Source: Roseateles terrae
Lineage (GTDB): Bacteria > Pseudomonadota > Gammaproteobacteria > Burkholderiales > Burkholderiaceae_C
Reading direction: 5' to 3'
Length of the DNA stretch: 64,000 nucleotides
Assembly: GCF_014192155.1 (NCBI RefSeq)
Contig: NZ_JACHXO010000005.1
Coordinates: forward strand, 372,001-436,000
The translations under genes were made by a program, and so were the position numbers. Each line of letters opens with the position of its first letter. The first letter of the stretch is position 1. The notes beneath the pieces were generated by a model. It was not told the DNA's origin and ran no database searches. It saw only the letters and a program-made list of their open reading frames with translations. Below, piece by piece: positions 7,539 through 16,217 of this stretch.

Positions 7539-9026
7539 ATGAGCCACTGTCACGCCTCCGTTGAACGGGCCCAGGCCGAAAGCGCCGCCACGCGTGAGAC
7601 GCTGGCGCGCTACGCGGCCGACTACCCGACCGCGAGCACCGGGCCGCACGACCAGCCCCAGAGCATGTGCCCGGCCTTCGGATCCTTGCGCGTGGGGCTG
7701 CGCATGCGGCGCACCGCCACCATCCTGAGCGGCTCGGCCTGCTGCGTCTACGGACTGACCTTCACCTCGCACTTCTACGGCGCCAAGCGCAGCGTGGGCT
7801 ATGTGCCGTTCAACAGCGAAAGCCTGGTCACCGGCAAGCTCTTCGAGGACATCCGCGAAGCGGTGCATGCCCAGGCCGACCCGGCCCTGCTGGACGCACT
7901 GGTGGTCATCAATCTCTGCGTGCCCACCGCCAGCGGCGTACCGCTGCAACTGCTGCCGAAGGTGATCAACGGCGTGCGCATCATCGGCATCGATGTGCCC
8001 GGCTTCGGCGTGCCGACGCATGCGGAAGCCAAGGATGTGCTGGCCGGCGCCATGCTGCAGCGGGCCCGCAGCGAGGCGGAAGCCGGACCGGTGTCGGCGC
8101 CGCGCGGATGGAAAGAGCAGGGCATGGATCAGGCCCGCACGGTGAGTCTGCTCGGCGAATTGTTCCCGGCCGATCCGATGGTGATCGGCGGTCTGCTGGC
8201 GCCGCTGGGTTTGAAGGTTGGGCCGACGGTGCCCACGCGCGAGTGGCGTGAGCTCTATGCCGCACTCGATTGCAGTGTGGTGGCGGCCACCCATCCTTTC
8301 TACACCGCCTGCGTGCGGGAGCTTCAGGCGGCAGGGCGCCCGGTGGTGGGATCCGCCCCGGTGGGCGCGGAAGGCACCGCCGCATGGCTGCGCGCCATCG
8401 GCGAGGCCGCGGAAGTGCCGACCGCCCAGGTGGAAGCGGCGGTCGCTGCCGTGGTGCCCGTCATCCAGGGCGCGCTGGCGCGCTGCCCGACGACGGCCCG
8501 CGTCACCGTCAGCGGTTATGAAGGCTCCGAGCTGCTGGTGGCACGGCTGCTGATCGAAAGCGGCGCGACCGTCCCCTACGTCGGCACAGCCTGTCCGCAC
8601 ACGCCCTGGTCGGAACCGGACCGGGCCTGGCTGGAAGCGCATGGCTGCGAGGTGCAATACCGCGCGTCGCTGCAGCAGGACCTCAATGCCGTGAGTCGCT
8701 ACCGTCCGCAACTGGCCATCGGCACCACGCCGCTGGTGCAGGCCTGCAAGGAGCGGGGACTGCCGGCGCTGTACTTCACCAACCTGATTTCCGCGCGGCC
8801 GCTGATGGGCCCCGCGGGCGCGGGTTCGCTCGCGCAGGTGATCAATGCGGCCATCGCCAACCAGTCGCGCTTCGATGCCATGCGGGACTTCTTCGGCGAC
8901 GTCGGCACCGGCGACCATGCCGGCATCTGGTCCGACACGCCGGTGCTGCATCCGGGTTTCCGGGAAGACACCCGGCGTCAGGTCATCAAGGTGATGAAGC
9001 GTCGCCAGTCGGAGCAGATGCTGTGA
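7539..9026 (+). CDS. bchY: Chlorophyllide a reductase subunit Y
   Basis: One catalytic subunit of COR, homologous to nitrogenase NifD/BchN, 495 aa. It ligates the NB-type 4Fe-4S cluster at the interface with BchZ. Visible markers are [16 protein letters not shown] with a candidate ligand Cys near residue 47, [18 protein letters not shown], and the [14 protein letters not shown] segment. The stop overlaps the bchZ GTG start by GTGA, implying coupled and stoichiometric synthesis with BchZ. Confidence 0.95.
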   Translation: MSHCHASVERAQAESAATRETLARYAADYPTASTGPHDQPQSMCPAFGSLRVGLRMRRTATILSGSACCVYGLTFTSHFYGAKRSVGYVPFNSESLVTGKLFEDIREAVHAQADPALLDALVVINLCVPTASGVPLQLLPKVINGVRIIGIDVPGFGVPTHAEAKDVLAGAMLQRARSEAEAGPVSAPRGWKEQGMDQARTVSLLGELFPADPMVIGGLLAPLGLKVGPTVPTREWRELYAALDCSVVAATHPFYTACVRELQAAGRPVVGSAPVGAEGTAAWLRAIGEAAEVPTAQVEAAVAAVVPVIQGALARCPTTARVTVSGYEGSELLVARLLIESGATVPYVGTACPHTPWSEPDRAWLEAHGCEVQYRASLQQDLNAVSRYRPQLAIGTTPLVQACKERGLPALYFTNLISARPLMGPAGAGSLAQVINAAIANQSRFDAMRDFFGDVGTGDHAGIWSDTPVLHPGFREDTRRQVIKVMKRRQSEQML

Positions 9027-10507
9027 GCTTCGTCCTCGACCACGACCGGGCCGGCGGCTATTGGGGCGCCGTGTATGTCTTCACCGCCATCAAGGGCCTG
9101 CAGGTGGTCATCGACGGGCCGGTGGGCTGCGAGAACCTGCCGGTGACCTCAGTGCTGCACTACACCGACGCCTTGCCGCCGCATGAGCTGCCGATCGTGG
9201 TGACCGGGCTGGCGGAAGAGCAGCTGGGCCGCGAAGGCACCGAGGGCAGCATGCGCCGTGCCCATGCCGCGCTGGACCCGGACCTGCCCAGCGTGGTGGT
9301 GACCGGCTCCATTGCCGAGATGATCGGCGGCGGCGTCACGCCCGAAGGCACGACCATCGCCCGGTTCCTGCCGCGCACCATTGACGAAGACCAGTGGCAA
9401 TGCGCCAACCGCGCGATGTTCTGGCTCTGGACCGAATACGGCTTACGTCAGGTCCCCGCGCGCACACCCTTCGAGCAGCGGCCCGCTGGCGAGAAGCCGC
9501 GCGTCAACCTGATCGGCCCCTGCTACGGCCAGTTCAACAGCGCCAGCGACATCCACGAGATCCGCCGCCTGGTGGAAGGCATCGGTGCCGAGATCAACAT
9601 GAGCTTCCCGCTGGGCAGCCATCTCGCCGATGTGCCGCAGCTGGCGCAGGCGGATGTGAACGTCTGCCTCTACCGGGAATTCGGGCAGCTGCTGTGCGAG
9701 CACCTGGACCGTCCGTGGCTGCAAGCGCCGATCGGCCTGCACAGCACCACAGCCTTCCTCCGTGAACTCGGTCGGCTGCTGCATCTGGACCCGGAGCCCT
9801 TCATCGAACGCGAGAAGCACACCACCATCAAGCCGCTGTGGGACTTGTGGCGGTCGGTGACGCAGGACTTCTTTGCCACCGCCAGCTTCGCCATCGTCGC
9901 CAGCGAGACCTACACCCGCGGCGTGCGGCATTTTCTGGAGGACGAACTGGGCCTGCCCTGCCAGTTTGCCGTGGCCCGCAAGCCGGGCGAGAAGACACAG
10001 AACGCGCAGGTGCGCGCGCTGGTGAATCAGAAGCCGCCCCTGGTCTTGTACGGCAGTTTCAACGAACGCATGTATCTCGCCGAGGCCGCCACGGCAGGGC
10101 CGATGAAGCCGATGTTCATTCCCGCTTCCTTCCCCGGCGCCATCGTGCGACGCGCCACCGGCACGCCCTTCATGGGGTATGCCGGCGCGACCTACCTGGT
10201 GCAGGAATTCTGCAACGCGCTGTTCGACGCCCTGTTCCACATCCTGCCGCTGGGCACTGAGCTGGACCGCATCGACCCCACGCCCGCCCGCGCCCTGGCC
10301 GAGCTGCCGTGGAGTGACGACGCCCGCGCCCTGCTGGAAGAGCTGCTCGAGGCCCAGCCGTTGCTGGTGCGCATCTCCGCGGCCAAGCGGCTGCGGGAAG
10401 AGGCGGAGGCCGCTGCGCGTGCGCGCCAGGCGGCCACGGTGGATGTCGAGGACCTGGAGCGCCAGTCCCGGCAGCTGGCCGCCGCGGCGCTGGGAGCGGT
10501 GGCATGA
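9023..10507 (+). CDS. bchZ: Chlorophyllide a reductase subunit Z
   Basis: The second catalytic COR subunit, homologous to NifK/BchB, 494 aa. The N-terminal region [20 protein letters not shown] and the [20 protein letters not shown] block are typical and include a cluster-ligand Cys. [19 protein letters not shown] follows in the middle domain. It starts with GTG overlapping the bchY stop. Its stop overlaps the start of a 28-codon mini-ORF leading into the puf genes. Confidence 0.95.
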   Translation: MSFVLDHDRAGGYWGAVYVFTAIKGLQVVIDGPVGCENLPVTSVLHYTDALPPHELPIVVTGLAEEQLGREGTEGSMRRAHAALDPDLPSVVVTGSIAEMIGGGVTPEGTTIARFLPRTIDEDQWQCANRAMFWLWTEYGLRQVPARTPFEQRPAGEKPRVNLIGPCYGQFNSASDIHEIRRLVEGIGAEINMSFPLGSHLADVPQLAQADVNVCLYREFGQLLCEHLDRPWLQAPIGLHSTTAFLRELGRLLHLDPEPFIEREKHTTIKPLWDLWRSVTQDFFATASFAIVASETYTRGVRHFLEDELGLPCQFAVARKPGEKTQNAQVRALVNQKPPLVLYGSFNERMYLAEAATAGPMKPMFIPASFPGAIVRRATGTPFMGYAGATYLVQEFCNALFDALFHILPLGTELDRIDPTPARALAELPWSDDARALLEELLEAQPLLVRISAAKRLREEAEAAARARQAATVDVEDLERQSRQLAAAALGAVA

Positions 10508-10590
10508 ACACAAGGCTTGCCGTGGGCCTGTTGCCCTGGAAGTCCCTGCCGCGCGGGAGCTGCGCGGTGCGGGTCGCGAGGCCCATCTGA
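10504..10590 (+). CDS. 28-codon bridging mini-ORF between bchZ and pufB
   Basis: The ATG overlaps the bchZ stop as ATGA, and the TGA at 10588-10590 lies in the Shine-Dalgarno region (TGAGGAG) of pufB. The peptide begins [14 protein letters not shown] and resembles nothing I recognise. Its placement would deliver ribosomes from bchZ to pufB. Coding capacity is unproven. Confidence 0.3.
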   Translation: MNTRLAVGLLPWKSLPRGSCAVRVARPI

Positions 10591-10602
10591 GGAGTGATCG
10601 AT

Positions 10603-10752
10603 ATGGCTGAAAACAGATCAGGCTCGTTATCCGGGCTGACTGAAACGGAAGCCCGGGAGTTCCACGGCATCTTCATGACCAGCTTCATCGGCTTCACGGC
10701 AATCGCCGTGGTGGCCCATGTGCTGGTGTGGATGTGGCGTCCGTGGCTGTAA
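10603..10752 (+). CDS. pufB: LH1 antenna beta polypeptide PufB
   Basis: A 49-aa beta apoprotein of the core light-harvesting ring. The sequence has the N-terminal [17 protein letters not shown] segment, one membrane helix, the bacteriochlorophyll-ligating His in VVAHVLVW, and the terminal WMWRPWL typical of LH1 beta. A GGAG lies 8 to 12 bases upstream. Unusually, pufA does not follow directly: a 74-codon ORF lies between them. Confidence 0.95.
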   Translation: MAENRSGSLSGLTETEAREFHGIFMTSFIGFTAIAVVAHVLVWMWRPWL

Positions 10753-10788
10753 GCCCGGGCTGAGTACGCACTGAAAGAGAGGTCCGCC

Positions 10789-11013
10789 ATGGCGCAGATC
10801 ACGAACCTTCCAGCGGGCAGTCCTGCCTTGCCGGAGACCAGGACCGACGAGGGCGTGTTCCTCGTGAGCTTCATCTTCGTGCTCCTGATCGCGCTGGCCG
10901 CGCAGGTGCTGTTTCTGGACTGGCGCACGTGGTTGCCCGGGGCGGAGGGCGAGAAATCGCTGATCAAGGGTGTTCGGACAGGGGTCTATACCTTCATGTC
11001 CCACCTCAATTAG
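10789..11013 (+). CDS. Unassigned single-pass membrane protein between pufB and pufA (orf74)
   Basis: A 74-aa protein with a strong AGAGAGG ribosome-binding site and a stop (TAG) 11 bp before pufA. Residues 1-20 are polar, 23-43 form one hydrophobic helix, then come [14 protein letters not shown] and a short amphipathic C-terminus ending [14 protein letters not shown]. It is neither an alpha nor a beta antenna subunit: there is no ligating His in the helix. One helix plus an amphipathic tail recalls PufX of Rhodobacter, which sits in the LH1 ring and lets quinones pass, but I see no firm homology and the gene position differs. A role in the RC-LH1 complex is inferred from location. Confidence 0.8.
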   Translation: MAQITNLPAGSPALPETRTDEGVFLVSFIFVLLIALAAQVLFLDWRTWLPGAEGEKSLIKGVRTGVYTFMSHLN

Positions 11014-11024
11014 GAGATCCAAGC

Positions 11025-11216
11025 ATGTGGAAGATCTGGTTGTTATTCGACCCGCGCAGAGCGCTGGTCGCGCTGTTCGCCTTCTTGTTCGTCCTGGCGC
11101 TGGTGATTCACTTCATCCTGCTCAGCACCAACAAGTACAACTGGCTCGACGGTCCGAACACCAAGCCGGTGGTTCAGAACTCGGCGATGCCGGCAGCGGC
11201 GCCAGCGCAGAAGTAG
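11025..11216 (+). CDS. pufA: LH1 antenna alpha polypeptide PufA
   Basis: The alpha apoprotein of LH1, 63 aa. It starts [17 protein letters not shown], has a single helix with the bacteriochlorophyll-ligating His in [10 protein letters not shown], and ends in an Ala/Pro-rich tail after NKYNWLDG, all standard for betaproteobacterial PufA. The TAGGAG that overlaps the orf74 stop serves as the ribosome-binding site, so expression is coupled to orf74. A stem-loop follows the stop. Confidence 0.95.
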   Translation: MWKIWLLFDPRRALVALFAFLFVLALVIHFILLSTNKYNWLDGPNTKPVVQNSAMPAAAPAQK

Positions 11217-11235
11217 TCCTCGCGTCCGCGCTGCT

Positions 11236-11306
11236 GACGGTGCGGGGCAGCGCCTCGCACCGTCTTTTGCGACTGCACAGGGCCCCGGCGTCTGGCGGGC
11301 GGCCCT
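11236..11306 (+). promoter_or_regulatory. pufA-pufL intercistronic stem-loops
   Basis: A perfect 9-bp stem (GACGGTGCG 11236-11244 with CGCACCGTC 11256-11264) is followed by TTTT. A second stem pairs AGGGCC (11279-11284) with GGCCCT (11301-11306). In Rhodobacter, hairpins at this place protect the pufBA mRNA from 3' decay and give excess antenna over reaction centre. The same function is likely here by position. Confidence 0.75.
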
Positions 11307-11324
11307 CTACCTGAGGTGGCAAAC

Positions 11325-12149
11325 ATGGCCATGCTGAACTTCGAGAGGAAGTACCGCGTCCGCGGCGGAACCTTGCTGGGAGGCGATCTGTTCGACTTCT
11401 GGGTGGGGCCGTTCTACGTCGGCTTCTTTGGTGTCACCACGATGTTCTTCACCCTCGTGGGCACGGCGCTGATCGTCTGGGGCGCGTCCCAGGGCGGCAC
11501 CTGGAACCTCTGGCGGATCAGCATTGCGCCCCCCGACCTCAAATACGGCCTGGGCATGGCGCCGCTGATGGAAGGCGGGCTGTGGCAGCTCATCACCGTC
11601 TGCGCCATCGGGGCGTTTGTGTCCTGGATGCTGCGAGAGGTGGAGATCTGCCGAAAACTCGGCATGGGCTATCACGTGCCCTTTGCTTTCGGGGTGGCCA
11701 TCTTTGCGTATGTGACGCTGGTGGTGATCCGCCCGGTGCTGCTGGGCGCCTGGGGGCATGGCTTCCCCTACGGCATCATCAGCCACCTGGACTGGGTGTC
11801 CAACACCGGCTACCAGTACCTGCACTTCCACTACAACCCGGCGCACATGCTGGCGGTGAGCTTCTTCTTCGCCACCACCTTCGCGCTGAGTCTGCACGGG
11901 GCCCTGATCCTGTCGGCGACCAATCCGGCGCCTGGCGAAGTGGTCAAGACCGCCGAGCATGAGAACACCTTTTTCCGCGACGCCATTGGCTACTCCATCG
12001 GCACGCTGGGCATTCACCGGCTGGGCCTGTTCCTGGCGCTGTCGGCCGGTTTCTGGAGCGCGGTGTGCATCGTGATCAGCGGGCCGTTCTGGACCCGCGG
12101 CTGGCCGGAATGGTGGAGCTGGTGGCTCAACCTGCCGGTCTGGAAGTGA
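11325..12149 (+). CDS. pufL: Photosynthetic reaction centre L subunit
   Basis: A 274-aa five-helix membrane protein that binds bacteriochlorophylls, bacteriopheophytin and the QA/QB quinones together with PufM. It begins [20 protein letters not shown] and carries [18 protein letters not shown]. Helix D/E ligands are visible in [14 protein letters not shown] and [12 protein letters not shown]. The ATG at 11325 has TGAGGTG upstream; a GTG at 11316 is less likely. pufM follows after 92 bp. Confidence 0.97.
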   Translation: MAMLNFERKYRVRGGTLLGGDLFDFWVGPFYVGFFGVTTMFFTLVGTALIVWGASQGGTWNLWRISIAPPDLKYGLGMAPLMEGGLWQLITVCAIGAFVSWMLREVEICRKLGMGYHVPFAFGVAIFAYVTLVVIRPVLLGAWGHGFPYGIISHLDWVSNTGYQYLHFHYNPAHMLAVSFFFATTFALSLHGALILSATNPAPGEVVKTAEHENTFFRDAIGYSIGTLGIHRLGLFLALSAGFWSAVCIVISGPFWTRGWPEWWSWWLNLPVWK

Positions 12150-12241
12150 TGTGATGTGGTGTCCCTACGTCCGGCGTTGCCGGCCCCTTGACCTCTGTGG
12201 TCGGACCGCGCGGGAAACGCGGCCGACCGAGGAGTTCCGAC

Positions 12242-13222
12242 ATGGCTGAATATCAGAACCTCTTCACCAGCGTGCAGGTGACTGCGCCGTCGTACCCCGG
12301 CGTGCCGCTGGGGCGGGACGACTATCAGCGCGTCGGGGGCAGCGCGCATGTGCACTGGCTGGGCCGGCTGGGGGACGCCCAGATCGGGCCCATCTACCTG
12401 GGCTGGCTGGGGCTGTGTTCGCTGATCTGCGGCTTCATCGCGATCGAGATCATCGGGCTGAACATGTTCGCCTCGGTGGGCTGGGATCCGGTGCAGTTCG
12501 TGCGGCAGTTGCCGTGGCTGGCGCTGGAGCCACCGCCGCCCGGCTATGGGCTGCATCTGCCGCCCTTGAACCAGGGCGGATGGTGGCTGCTGGCGGGGCT
12601 GTTCCTCACCACCTCGATCCTGCTGTGGTGGGTGCGCATGTACCGCCGCGCCCGCAAGCTGGGCATGGGCACACATGTGGCTTGGGCCTTCGCGGCGGCC
12701 ATCTGGCTTTATCTGGTGCTGGGGATCATCCGGCCGGTGCTCATGGGCAGCTTCGGGGAGGCGGTGCCCTTCGGGATCTTTCCGCATCTGGACTGGACGG
12801 CGGCGTTTTCGCTGCGGTATGGGAACCTGTTCTACAACCCGTTCCACATGCTCAGCATCGTGTTCCTGTATGGCAGCACGCTGCTGTTTGCGATGCACGG
12901 CGCCACCATCCTGGCGGTGAGCCGCTTCGGCGGTGAGCGGGAGATCGAGCAGATCACCGACCGCGGCACGGCCAGCGAGCGCGCAGCACTGTTCTGGCGC
13001 TGGACCATGGGCTTCAATGCCACGATGGAATCGATCCACCGCTGGGCCTGGTGGTTTGCGGTGCTGTGCCCGCTGACCGGCGGCATCGGCATCCTGCTGA
13101 CCGGCACCGTGGTGGACAACTGGTACCTGTGGGGCCTGAAGCATGGCATTGCGCCGATGTATCCCGCGGTGTTCCCACCGGTCGCGGATCCGTCGCTGAT
13201 CGTGCCGGGGGTGCAGCCATGA
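12242..13222 (+). CDS. pufM: Photosynthetic reaction centre M subunit
   Basis: A 326-aa partner of PufL with the same five-helix fold. It starts [13 protein letters not shown]. Helix ligands are seen in [20 protein letters not shown] and [20 protein letters not shown], the latter providing the non-heme iron and quinone-site region. GGAG stands before the start. The stop TGA overlaps the ATG of the next small ORF (ATGA). Confidence 0.97.
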   Translation: MAEYQNLFTSVQVTAPSYPGVPLGRDDYQRVGGSAHVHWLGRLGDAQIGPIYLGWLGLCSLICGFIAIEIIGLNMFASVGWDPVQFVRQLPWLALEPPPPGYGLHLPPLNQGGWWLLAGLFLTTSILLWWVRMYRRARKLGMGTHVAWAFAAAIWLYLVLGIIRPVLMGSFGEAVPFGIFPHLDWTAAFSLRYGNLFYNPFHMLSIVFLYGSTLLFAMHGATILAVSRFGGEREIEQITDRGTASERAALFWRWTMGFNATMESIHRWAWWFAVLCPLTGGIGILLTGTVVDNWYLWGLKHGIAPMYPAVFPPVADPSLIVPGVQP

Positions 13223-13455
13223 GTGCGGCGCATCGCCGTGGTGACCGGGGCGCGCGGCTGGCTGCACGACCGGCGCAGGCCGAAGACCAGGCCGGGGCCC
13301 GATCGCCGACACGCTGGCGCCAGCAGGTGGGCCACCGCCTGTGGTCGGCCCTGTGCGAGACCGGCGCCACCGTCGCCTTGCAGCACGGCATCACGATGGT
13401 GATGTCGCCGACCGTCACCAAAAGCCCGGCGCGCCGGGCAGGGGAGGCAGCATGA
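13219..13455 (+). CDS. Small basic protein between pufM and pufC (orf78), unknown function
   Basis: A 78-codon frame joined to pufM by ATGA (13219) and to pufC by ATGA (13452). The product is Arg/Ala-rich in its first half ([18 protein letters not shown]) and has a moderately hydrophobic second half ([20 protein letters not shown]); there is no clear signal peptide or full membrane span. No family is recognised. Overlap at both ends argues for translation, possibly to couple PufC synthesis to PufM. It could be coupling sequence without a functional product. Confidence 0.55.
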   Translation: MSAAHRRGDRGARLAARPAQAEDQAGARSPTRWRQQVGHRLWSALCETGATVALQHGITMVMSPTVTKSPARRAGEAA

Positions 13456-14597
13456 CGCAGACTCACGCATTCCGGCGGGGCCCTGCGCGGGCGCTGATGC
13501 TGGTGTCCACCCTGGTCCTAGGCCTGCTGGCCGGCTGCGAACGGCCGCCGGTGGAGACGGTGCAGCGCGGCTATCGCGGCACCGGCATGGAGCAGGTCTA
13601 CAACCCGCGCATCCTGGCCGAGCAGGCACCGAACAACGAGGCGCCCGCGCCGCTGGAGGCTGCGTCGCCGGACGGGCCGAAGGCGGGGCAGATCTATCAG
13701 AACGTGAAGGTGCTGGGGCATCTCAGCGTCGGTGAGTTCAACCGCACGATGGCGGCGATGACCGCCTGGGTCGCGCCCAAGCAGGGCTGCGTGCACTGCC
13801 ACAACGTGCAGAACTTCGCGGACGACTCTCTCTATCCCAAGCTGGTCGCGCGGCGCATGCTGCAGATGACGCAGGCCATCAATGCCGACTGGCAGCGCCA
13901 TGTGGGCAAGGTCGGGGTCACCTGCTACACCTGCCACCGCGGGGAGCCGGTGCCAAAAGAGGTCTGGTTCCAGCCGCTGACGCCCAAGGGTACCAACACC
14001 TTCGCGGGCAACAAGGCGGGTCAGAACATGCCGGCGCCGAGCGTCGGTCTGGCGTCGCTGCCCTACGACCCGTTCACGCCCTTCCTGCTGGAGAGCGACA
14101 ACATCCGGGTCGCCGGAACCCAGGCGCTGCCGGCGGGCAATCGCTCGTCCATCAAGCAGGCGGAATGGACCTACGGGCTGATGATGCACATGTCCAAGTC
14201 GCTGGGGGTGAATTGCACGCAGTGCCATAACACCCGCTCGCTCGGCTCGTGGGAGAACAGCTCGCCGCCGCGCGTCACCGCCTGGTATGGCATCCGCATG
14301 GTGCGGCAGCTGAATGTCGAATATCTCGTGCCGCTGACCCAGACCTTCCCCGCGACCCGTCTGGGGCCGATGGGCGACGTGGCCAAGGTCAACTGCGCCA
14401 CCTGTCACCAGGGCGCGCACAAGCCGCTCTATGGCGCGGAGATGGCCAAATTCCATCCCGAGCTATTGACCAAGTCGCCGCTCGCGCCGGCGGCCGCGTC
14501 CAGCCCGGCGTCCGATCCGGCCATGGTGACCGCGGAAGATCTGCAGATGCTGCGGGCGCTGACGCCCGAAGGTGCCAAGCCCGGCGCACCGGGCTGA
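13452..14597 (+). CDS. pufC: Reaction-centre tetraheme cytochrome c subunit PufC
   Basis: A 381-aa periplasmic subunit that re-reduces the photo-oxidised special pair. A lipoprotein signal ends in LVLGLLAGCERPP, giving a lipid anchor. Four CxxCH heme sites are visible: CVHCH, CYTCH, CTQCH and CATCH. Methionine ligands precede three of them, as in MLQMTQAIN and MMHMSKSLG. The C-terminus is Ala/Pro-rich. The start at 13452 overlaps the orf78 stop. Confidence 0.96.
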   Translation: MTQTHAFRRGPARALMLVSTLVLGLLAGCERPPVETVQRGYRGTGMEQVYNPRILAEQAPNNEAPAPLEAASPDGPKAGQIYQNVKVLGHLSVGEFNRTMAAMTAWVAPKQGCVHCHNVQNFADDSLYPKLVARRMLQMTQAINADWQRHVGKVGVTCYTCHRGEPVPKEVWFQPLTPKGTNTFAGNKAGQNMPAPSVGLASLPYDPFTPFLLESDNIRVAGTQALPAGNRSSIKQAEWTYGLMMHMSKSLGVNCTQCHNTRSLGSWENSSPPRVTAWYGIRMVRQLNVEYLVPLTQTFPATRLGPMGDVAKVNCATCHQGAHKPLYGAEMAKFHPELLTKSPLAPAAASSPASDPAMVTAEDLQMLRALTPEGAKPGAPG

Positions 14598-14711
14598 CGA
14601 TCCACGCTTCGGCCGGTGCTCGTCCGTCGAAGAGGCGGGCGGCCGGCCGGGTGCGCGGTTGGGGAGGGTTGCCATCAGAGCGGCCCGGTACAGGATGAAT
14701 CGCCACAAGCC

Positions 14712-14736
14712 CCGACGCCGTCTTGTGCGGCGTCGG
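14712..14736 (+). other. Stem-loop between pufC and ppsR-like gene
   Basis: CCGACGCCG (14712-14720) pairs perfectly with CGGCGTCGG (14728-14736) around a 7-nt loop. No T-run follows, so it is more likely an mRNA-processing or stability element than an intrinsic terminator. It lies 26 bases before the ppsR-like start. Confidence 0.5.
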
Positions 14737-14761
14737 CCCCTCATCCCATCGACCTGGAGCC

Positions 14762-15940
14762 GTGACGGTGACCAGCCCCTCCGAACCCGACCTCAGTGCG
14801 TTCGCCTCGCTGGCGCATGAGCTGGCGATCACGCTCGCGCGTGTGGTGGGTGACCTCGCCATCGTGGTGGATGCCCAGGGCGTGATCCTGGCGGTGGAGG
14901 AGGGCGCTTCGGTGCCGGTGGCGGGCTGCGCGTCCTGGGTGGGACGCCGGTGGGCCGACACGGTGTGTGCGGGCAGCCAGGCCAAGCTCAGTGCGTTGCT
15001 GGCGGATGTGGACCGGTCCGGTGCGGTGACGCATGGACGGGAGCTGATGCATCCGTTGCCGCAGGGCGGGCAGGTGCCGGTGGCATGGTCGGCGATCCGG
15101 CTGGGGCCGCTCGGGCCTGTGCTGGCGGTGGGTCGCGACCTCGGTGCCGTGACGGCGATGCAGCAGCGCTTCGTGGAAGTGCAGCAGGAGATGGAGCGCC
15201 ACTACTGGCGGTATCGGCAGGTGCAGAGCCGGTACAAGCAGCTCCATCAAGTGGCACACGATGCGGTGATGGTGCTGGACGCGGCCAGCCTGATGGTGCT
15301 GCAGGCGAATGAAGCCTGCGCGGAGGTCACGGGGCGGACGCTGGCGGAGATGCTGCATCAGCCGTTGACGGATGGTCTGGCCGAAGGGCTGCGGAGCGAT
15401 GTGCTGGAGCTGCTGGTGGCGGTGCGCAGCGGTGGAAGAGCAGTGGCAAGGCGCGGTTTGGGCGGGGACGCTGGGAAGCTATGGGAGATGGCGGCGGCGC
15501 CGCTGTCGGTGGAGGGGCGGCGGCAGTTGCTGATGCGGGTGAGGGAGGGCGGTGTGGAGCGGGAGGCCGATGAGGCGGTGGCGCTTTCGCGGATGGCGAG
15601 CTTTGTGGAGTCCACGGCGGATGCATTGGTGATCACCAAAGCGGATGGCACGGTGCGTCTGGCCGGGCCTGCGTTCATGGCGTTGGCGGGACAGACCGAT
15701 GAAGGGACGCTGCGGAGTCGGACGCTGGCGGAATGGGTGGGAGCAGGCGACGGTACCTGGGAAGCGCTGATGGCGCAGGTCAGGCGGGTGGGGATGGTGT
15801 CGGGGCAGCCGATGACGGCCGTCGGTGCCGCTGGTGCCGGCGGTGAGCGGCGGCGCGTGGTTGTGTCTGCGGCCTTGCTGGCGGAGGCGGAGCCGGCGGG
15901 GATCGGCTGGGTGATTCAGCCGGGTGATTCCGCTGGGTGA
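14762..15940 (+). CDS. ppsR: PpsR/CrtJ-like redox regulator lacking the C-terminal helix-turn-helix
   Basis: PpsR represses bch, crt and puc genes under oxic conditions. This 392-aa protein has the N-terminal domain (FASLAHELAITLARVVGDLA), the Q-linker helix (QQRFVEVQQEMERHYWRYRQ), PAS1 (VAHDAVMVLDAASLMVLQAN) and PAS2 (MASFVESTADALVITKADGT). It ends at GIGWVIQPGDSAG, just where the Fis-type DNA-binding domain of full-length PpsR (about 460 aa) should follow. None of the three frames downstream encodes that domain. The start is GTG at 14762 or 14768 behind GGAG. A deletion is the simplest reading, and its regulatory role is uncertain. Confidence 0.88.
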   Translation: MTVTSPSEPDLSAFASLAHELAITLARVVGDLAIVVDAQGVILAVEEGASVPVAGCASWVGRRWADTVCAGSQAKLSALLADVDRSGAVTHGRELMHPLPQGGQVPVAWSAIRLGPLGPVLAVGRDLGAVTAMQQRFVEVQQEMERHYWRYRQVQSRYKQLHQVAHDAVMVLDAASLMVLQANEACAEVTGRTLAEMLHQPLTDGLAEGLRSDVLELLVAVRSGGRAVARRGLGGDAGKLWEMAAAPLSVEGRRQLLMRVREGGVEREADEAVALSRMASFVESTADALVITKADGTVRLAGPAFMALAGQTDEGTLRSRTLAEWVGAGDGTWEALMAQVRRVGMVSGQPMTAVGAAGAGGERRRVVVSAALLAEAEPAGIGWVIQPGDSAG

Positions 15941-16052
15941 TGCGGCCGGTTGATGCGGCCGGTTGATGAGGCTGGGTGAGGCGACTGGATGATGCGAATG
16001 AAGAACTGATCGAGAGATCGAGCGCGGCAGGGGGCGAGTGATCGACTCGCCC
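15938..16052 (+). repeat. Short tandem repeats and stem-loop downstream of ppsR-like gene
   Basis: Directly after the truncated ppsR frame, GATGCGGCCGGTT is repeated twice in tandem, followed by further GATG/GGCTGGGTGA variants. At 16032-16052, GGGCGAGT and ACTCGCCC form a perfect 8-bp stem with a 5-nt loop and no T-tract. The repeats could mark the deletion that removed the helix-turn-helix; that link is inference. Confidence 0.5.
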
Positions 16053-16129
16053 AGGGATCCAGTCCGGGAGCGGGCGGCGTTCGCATCCGCTGGCCGGAGT
16101 CGCTGAGAGGTGCCGTTAAAATCGCGCGC

Positions 16130-16217
16130 TGGGTGCTGCAGGGAATCCTCCCTGAGCAGGTTGACGCGAATGGCAGGGGCGCCTCGCGGGTCTTTTTCTG
16201 CCTGCTTCCCTGCACTG
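16130..16217 (+). promoter_or_regulatory. Structured 5' leader, possible cation riboswitch, of a Na+/H+ antiporter-like gene
   Basis: Local pairing joins CAGGGA (16139-16144) to TCCCTG (16149-16154), extended by CTG/CAG (16136-16138 with 16157-16159). A second stem pairs CGCGA with TCGCG. Competing with the first, TGCAGGGAA (16137-16145) is fully complementary to TTCCCTGCA (16206-16214), which ends three bases before the ATG. No ordinary Shine-Dalgarno is seen. Mutually exclusive folds next to a start codon suggest translational control. Known nhaA-type leaders before antiporter genes sense Li+ or Na+; class membership is unverified. Confidence 0.5.

Noticed and set aside
10789-11013. orf74 as the pufA gene itself
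   Set aside because: It lacks the antenna helix His and the MWKIW-type N-terminus; the true pufA follows at 11025.
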